10,474 nt of DNA from an uncultured Clostridia bacterium (GTDB lineage: Bacteria; Bacillota; Clostridia; Oscillospirales; Acutalibacteraceae): assembly GCA_944382025.1 (NCBI GenBank), contig CALWMQ010000038.1, positions 1-10,474 on the forward strand, written 5' to 3'. Below the pieces are notes generated by a model. It searched no databases and was not told the origin of the DNA. It saw only the letters and a program-made list of their open reading frames with translations. Shown piece by piece: positions 7,121 to 10,474 of the stretch (the stretch's first letter is position 1; each line of letters begins with the position of its first letter). A program made the translations under genes and the position numbers.

Positions 7121-8356
7121 TTATTTCTGGTTCGTTTTATTGAATTCCACGATTTTGTCCGCACCGGACAAATCCGTAAATTCCTCCGGATACAGCATCT
7201 TGGCCACGCTCTCCATGATCTCGCCGATATTGGCGGTATCCTGGGCCCAGTCATAGCTGACCACATAGCAGTCCCCGTTTTTATAGGCCGGCGCGGTGGA
7301 GAAGTCAATCTGCCCCTCCATGTTCAGGCAGGTGATGTCGTCTGCGGTCTCAAACTTGATGTATTTCAGAGAGTTGCCGTACAGCAGCTTATCCGCCTGT
7401 TGCAGATAGGTCAGGAACTCCTCGCTCTGGACATAGATAGCGTTGTCCTCGGTCTCGGGACACAGAACCTCCCCACCCAGATCCTTGATGAAACTGGCGG
7501 TATAGTCCTTATCGGTCTTTACCGACCAAGGCGCTTTAGAGGTATTGAACCACAACACCTTGGGCTTGTTCTCGATCTCCTTGGCGCGGTCGATAACCGC
7601 GTTCGCCCTGGTGATACCGTCCTCCAGGAAGGCGTTGCCCTCCTTTTCCTTGTCGATGAAGGCTCCAAACAACTCAATCCACTGGGCACGGCCTTTGTAG
7701 TCCTTCTCCGCAAAGTCGCCGATGTACACACAGGTCATACCGCTTTCTTCCAGCTTCTTGGCCACAGTGACATCCGCCTGCATGCCGCCCACAAAAATGA
7801 CCTGGGGGTTCAGGGCGGCCACTACCTCCTGATCGAAATACTTGGAGCCATCCTCCGCCTTCTGGGAACTGAGGCTGGCCACCGTACCGTCCTCAATCGC
7901 CTGTTTAAGTTCCGGGATCTCACAGCTGCTGGCGCTCAGGGAGGTGCCTACAATGGTGCCAACCGCGTCCAGATTGGCAAAATGCCCTGCGTGGGAACTG
8001 GCCAGGGTCACCACCCGCTCTACTTTCCCGTCAATCTGCTTGTCCCATTTGGCGTCCACCGGCTTGGTGGCTCCCTCCGGCAGCAGCAGAATCCGCTGGG
8101 TGCGCTCGTTGGTCTGACCCTCCTCGCTGGTAGAGGAAAATTTGGTGGCGATGATTTTCGCCCCGCCGTTGTAATACTCGATGGTGAATCCCTGGGCGTA
8201 CTCGGGAGTATACGTTTCCTTCAAGGTGCCAGGTTCCGATGAGCCTGATACGCTTCCGGTGGCGGTGGAGGAAAGGTTCCCTTCCCCGCTCTGGCCACAG
8301 CCCGCCAGGCATAACGCCATGACAAGGCTCAAAACTGCCGCTGTGATTCTTTTCAT
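7121..8356 (-). CDS. btuF: Corrinoid-type ABC importer substrate-binding lipoprotein (BtuF/FecB family)
   Basis: The 411-residue product starts with a lipoprotein signal peptide: KR, a hydrophobic core and the lipobox LAGC with Cys20, followed by a Gly/Ser/Thr-rich tether to about residue 48. It should be anchored on the outer face of the membrane and hand ligand to BtuC. The body is a class III (Peripla_BP_2-type) binding protein: VERVVTLASSHAGHFANLD (112-130), a GTSLSASS segment (137-144), VAALNPQVIFVGG (179-191) and a long connecting helix followed by the second lobe KVLWFNTS (266-273). I chose the ATG at 8356 because it begins a proper signal peptide and has GGGG about 10 bases upstream; the open frame to 8410 overlaps the terminator. 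It is the first gene after the riboswitch. Ligand (cobalamin, cobinamide or another corrinoid) is inferred from context. Confidence 0.88.
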   Translation of the reverse strand: MKRITAAVLSLVMALCLAGCGQSGEGNLSSTATGSVSGSSEPGTLKETYTPEYAQGFTIEYYNGGAKIIATKFSSTSEEGQTNERTQRILLLPEGATKPVDAKWDKQIDGKVERVVTLASSHAGHFANLDAVGTIVGTSLSASSCEIPELKQAIEDGTVASLSSQKAEDGSKYFDQEVVAALNPQVIFVGGMQADVTVAKKLEESGMTCVYIGDFAEKDYKGRAQWIELFGAFIDKEKEGNAFLEDGITRANAVIDRAKEIENKPKVLWFNTSKAPWSVKTDKDYTASFIKDLGGEVLCPETEDNAIYVQSEEFLTYLQQADKLLYGNSLKYIKFETADDITCLNMEGQIDFSTAPAYKNGDCYVVSYDWAQDTANIGEIMESVAKMLYPEEFTDLSGADKIVEFNKTNQK

Positions 8357-8410
8357 TTCGAATTCCCCTTCTTTTTTGATTTCTTCAGAATAAATAAAGG
8401 CGAATTCCAT

Positions 8411-8446
8411 AAAAAAACTCCCATGCCGGTCAATGACAGCATGGGA
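8411..8446 (-). terminator. Rho-independent terminator of the riboswitch leader
   Basis: On the minus strand the arm TCCCATGC (8446-8439) and the arm GCATGGGA (8426-8419) form a perfect 8-bp stem with a 12-base loop, followed by G and seven T (8417-8411). It sits 54 bases upstream of the btuF start and downstream of the cobalamin aptamer, where the transcriptional switch is expected. It should stop transcription of the operon when the aptamer is ligand-bound. Confidence 0.92.
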
Positions 8447-8481
8447 TCTGTTTCTTCCCTTTTTACAGAAGTCCAGAAAAC

Positions 8482-8512
8482 CATATAACTCTGCTGCCTG
8501 TCAAGTTATATG
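8482..8512 (-). promoter_or_regulatory. Regulatory (kissing-loop, P13-like) hairpin of the riboswitch
   Basis: CATATAACT (8512-8504 on the minus strand) pairs perfectly with AGTTATATG (8490-8482), giving a 9-bp stem with a 13-base loop (TGACAGGCAGCAG). It lies directly 3' of the B12 box, where cobalamin riboswitches carry the hairpin whose loop docks with loop L5 of the aptamer. The loop segment GGCAGCAG can pair with CTGCTACC in the L5 area (8621-8614) at 7 of 8 positions. The docking is inferred from known riboswitch architecture; the hairpin itself is plain in the sequence. Confidence 0.72.
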
Positions 8513-8518
8513 CATCCA

Positions 8519-8683
8519 TGTGCGGCAGGTCTCCCGGCTCGAGGATCATCGCCTTACCTTCGCCTTCCCAGAAACCCGTTCCAGTGGCATATGAAGGCAG
8601 ACTCCCCTATCACGGTAGCAGGTCTGCTCAGGATTCGCACCTGATTCCCTATTCTCACTGTTTTGACACAGCGCACCGCCATT
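8519..8683 (-). promoter_or_regulatory. Cobalamin (B12/AdoCbl) riboswitch aptamer
   Basis: Read on the minus strand, this leader contains the ordered landmarks of the cobalamin riboswitch: a 5' stem strand GGCGGTGCGC (8680-8671), GGGAATCAGGTGCGAATCCTG (the P4 stem, about 8649-8629), an L5 segment ACCTGCTACC (8623-8614), the conserved GCCACTG (8588-8582) and the B12 box AGCCGGGAGACCTGCC (8539-8524). GGC-GGU and ACC-GCC at the two ends can close the basal stem. It binds adenosyl- or another cobalamin and controls the terminator at 8411-8446, repressing the importer and cbi genes when cobalamin is abundant. Exact 5' and 3' limits are approximate. Confidence 0.97.
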
Positions 8684-8699
8684 TATTTATTCTGGGGAT

Positions 8700-8728
8700 A
8701 TTATAGTCCCCGATCCTTCTGTTGTAAA
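8700..8728 (-). promoter_or_regulatory. Sigma-70/SigA promoter of the B12 operon
   Basis: A perfect -10 box TATAAT lies at 8705-8700 and a -35 box TTTACA (one base off TTGACA) at 8728-8723, separated by 17 bases, the optimal spacing. The predicted start of transcription, near 8693, is about ten bases ahead of the riboswitch aptamer, exactly where a leader promoter is needed. GGGGA and TCCCC arms flank the -10 box symmetrically (8694-8711), which could be an operator. Confidence 0.88.
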
Positions 8729-8798
8729 GCAAAATTTTCAGCAGAATTTGTAAAATATTGCAATTCGCTCCCGAAAAATACCATGATATGTTCTATAG

Positions 8799-9992
8799 CT
8801 ATCCGAGCGGACGCGATAAGCGCTTCTGTCCAAGGGGGATCAGACGGTTCAGCCGTTCGGACATCAGCAGCATAAGGAAAGTCAGCAAAAACAGATATAG
8901 AGGGTATAAACCTATATGTATATGCGCCGCCACCAGCCCAAACAACGGAGGCATAAACGTAGACCCCATATATGCGCAGGCCATTTGGATACCGATAACC
9001 GCCTGGGAATTTTCCCTTCCGAAATTATCCGGCGTAGCGTGGATAATCGACGGATAGATCGGTGCGCAGCCGAATCCAACGATAATCAGCCCGGCCAGCG
9101 ATGGGACATGGGCCTGGACCGGTAGGAAAATCAACCCAATCCCACACAGGACAATCAGAATCCCTGCACGGATCAACATCCGGTCTCCCACCCGGTCAGC
9201 GATGAAACCGCACAAAAAACGCCCTATAGTAATACCAAGGAAAAATAGGGAGGCAAAACAGGCTGCCGTATCCGCCGGGATCCCCCGGAATTGAACCAAG
9301 TAGCTGCTGGCCCATAAGCCCGCTGTCTGCTCCAGAGCGCAATATCCAAAAAAGGTGACAAGCACCAACAAAACCCCAGGAATTTTTACGGCTTGGGCCA
9401 GGCTCAGCGCTTTCCCGGATGATTCTATGTCCCCTGCCGCTTCCGCTTTCTTCTTCCAAAGCGGCAAGCTGATAAACAGCACGACAGTCAACAGAATCTG
9501 GATAATGGAAACCGCACGGTAACCGCTATTCCAGCCATACCCTCCGGACAGGCAAAAACTCATAATATATGGGCTGGCAGACGCCCCTACACCCCAAAAG
9601 CAATGCAGCCAACTCATATGGCGGGACGAATAATGAAGGGCTACATAATTGTTCAGCGCGGCGTCCACCGCGCCTGCGCCCAGACCATAAGGAACCGCCC
9701 ACAGGCATAAAAAGCCAAACGTATGGGAAACCGAAAAGCCAAACAGGGCCGCCGCTGTCATCAACACACTGACAGCGGTAACCAGTCCTGTCCCCATCTT
9801 GCGGGTTACCTGGTGGGAAAACAGGCTGGAAATAATCGTTCCTCCCGCGATAATCATGGTAAGGATACCAGCGTATGATACCGGAACGCCCAGGTCCTCG
9901 TGCATCACGGGCCACGCCGACCCGATCAGGGAATCCGGCAGCCCTAAACTGATAAACGCCATATAAATAATTGCGATCAAAAAAGATACCAT
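8799..9992 (-). CDS. Major facilitator superfamily permease, substrate unknown
   Basis: The 397-residue product is hydrophobic throughout, with segments fitting 12 membrane helices in two halves and a hydrophilic central loop at about 180-203 (WKKKAEAAGDIESSGK). MFS landmarks are the helix 2-3 loop SHQVTRKMGTGLV (59-71), the GLGAGAVDAALNNYVALHY stretch (103-121) and the second-half equivalent GRFLCGFIADRVGDR (257-271). The HCFWGVGASASPYI and PIYPSIIHATPDNF segments resemble the FucP/YbjJ-like sugar-permease branch, but I cannot name a substrate. The ATG at 9992 has a weak AGGATGG about 9 bases upstream. It points the same way as the B12 operon but ends about 70 bases before that operon's own promoter, and no terminator is evident between them, so some read-through into the riboswitch is possible. 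A link to cobalamin is not supported. The C-terminal tail (380-397) is basic and cytoplasmic. Confidence 0.85.
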   Translation of the reverse strand: MVSFLIAIIYMAFISLGLPDSLIGSAWPVMHEDLGVPVSYAGILTMIIAGGTIISSLFSHQVTRKMGTGLVTAVSVLMTAAALFGFSVSHTFGFLCLWAVPYGLGAGAVDAALNNYVALHYSSRHMSWLHCFWGVGASASPYIMSFCLSGGYGWNSGYRAVSIIQILLTVVLFISLPLWKKKAEAAGDIESSGKALSLAQAVKIPGVLLVLVTFFGYCALEQTAGLWASSYLVQFRGIPADTAACFASLFFLGITIGRFLCGFIADRVGDRMLIRAGILIVLCGIGLIFLPVQAHVPSLAGLIIVGFGCAPIYPSIIHATPDNFGRENSQAVIGIQMACAYMGSTFMPPLFGLVAAHIHIGLYPLYLFLLTFLMLLMSERLNRLIPLGQKRLSRPLG

Positions 9993-10474
9993 ACGCCATC
10001 CATCCTACCGTATTGATCCTGCGCTGTTGCCGCCTGCGCCTGTGGCCGCCCTTTTCAAGGGATGGACATTCCTACAACAGCATGAAAGAAAAGCGGGCTT
10101 CGATCCCTTTCCCGTATATTCAGACATCTTTGCCAGTCCGGCTGGCGGATACGTTGCACCATCCTGCCGGCCGAGGAGTGCGGAATATCCCCCCTGTTGA
10201 CTCAGTGCGCCACCATCTACAATGGCCAGGGGTTACGTATTGTTCCGGCAAAGCGGCGGTCCCCGGCGCCTGCGTAAAGAGTAACAATCCCGCCGCCAGT
10301 ATGGACGGCGCCATCCAAGATCAGGAGCCCACTCCCCTGTTATGAGAACCTATAACGGGAACTGGCTCTTTATGGGAAACAACATTGTATAGCGGTGAAA
10401 GCCCGCGAACAACCCATATCTGCCACTGATAGCCCATTGGTTAGAACAACCCTAACAGATTCACCGCCAGGGTT
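9993..10474. other. Right-end region without a recognisable gene; stem-rich toward the edge
   Basis: I recognise no gene in these 482 bases. Open frames on both strands (for example plus 9971-10345 and minus 10120-10314) are short, lack family motifs and have arginine/proline-rich composition typical of chance frames. No clear promoter for the MFS gene is visible. The last 140 bases differ in character from the rest: they hold several hairpins and a 9-base direct repeat, listed separately. The region may be an intergenic remnant plus the beginning or end of an RNA or mobile element beyond the window. Confidence 0.5.
10335..10474. other. Candidate structured RNA or element end, truncated by the window
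   Basis: Seen directly: a hairpin CCC-t-GTTAT/ATAACGGG (10335-10359, 8 pairs, one bulged T, 8-base loop); GCGG/CCGC around TGAAAGC (10392-10406); an 8-bp long-range inverted repeat GCGGTGAA/TTCACCGC (10392-10399 with 10460-10467); GGTT/AACC (10439-10451); AACCCT/AGGGTT (10448-10453 with 10469-10474); and a direct repeat GAACAACCC (10407-10415 and 10444-10452). The piece GCGGTGAAAGCCCGCGA looks like one segment of the FMN riboswitch, but the other FMN signatures are absent. Group II intron domain I or a transposon-associated guide RNA are other possibilities. Strand and identity are unresolved. Confidence 0.35.

Noticed and set aside
6971..8242. 423-codon open frame on the plus strand opposite btuF
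   Set aside because: It is the reverse complement shadow of btuF, made possible by GC-rich codon usage; no motif, no ribosome binding site, and the minus-strand gene is convincing.
10205..10211. GTGCGCC as a group II intron 5' boundary
   Set aside because: A 7-base match is expected by chance; no domain V, reverse transcriptase or clear downstream domain order is visible in the window.
10019..10330. Possible frameshifted pseudogene on the minus strand (pieces such as ILDGAVHTGGGIVTLYAG and IVDGGALSQQGGYSALLG)
   Set aside because: Joining the pieces needs a frameshift near 10240, there is no start or ribosome binding site, and I recognise no family. Composition alone is too weak.
10392..10408. 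FMN riboswitch called from GCGGTGAAAGCCCGCGA
   Set aside because: The match covers one segment only; the AGGGTGAAATTCCC and GCCGACGGT-type segments that define the element are missing, so I left it as an unresolved structured stretch.

Overview
The window looks like chromosomal DNA from a GC-rich gut-type Firmicute, probably a Clostridia/Oscillospiraceae-like anaerobe. I infer this from protein style, strong AGGAGG-type ribosome binding sites, dense operon packing and anaerobic-pathway (cbi) cobalamin genes; I could not test it. Every convincing gene is on the minus strand, so transcription runs right to left.

Layout in transcription order: (i) 10474-9993, about 480 bases with no recognisable gene, ending at the window edge in a stem-rich stretch that may be part of a structured RNA; (ii) 9992-8799, a 12-helix MFS permease; (iii) 8728-8411, a sigma-70-type promoter, a cobalamin riboswitch with a clear B12 box, a regulatory hairpin and a Rho-independent terminator; (iv) 8356-4690, a BtuF/BtuC/BtuD-type ABC importer (lipoprotein, permease, ATPase), with an intercistronic hairpin after the lipoprotein gene; (v) 4693-1, corrin-ring genes cobK(cbiJ), cbiD, cbiE-cbiT fusion, cbiA and the start of cbiB, which runs off the left edge.

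The riboswitch very probably shuts off the whole downstream unit when cobalamin is plentiful, so corrinoid uptake and de novo synthesis are controlled together. From cobK to cbiB, genes overlap by a few bases or are separated by fewer than 30, which suggests translational coupling. Several ring-building enzymes (cbiL, cbiH, cbiF, cbiG, cbiC) and the amidase cbiP are not here and may lie beyond the left edge or elsewhere.

Most of the window is a well-known system. The points worth a second look are a CbiE-CbiT fusion whose CbiT half has lost the SAM-binding glycine-rich loop, an importer ATPase with a fused extra C-terminal domain, the fine structure of the riboswitch expression platform, and the unexplained structured stretch at the right edge. 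I did not find a clearly new biological system.
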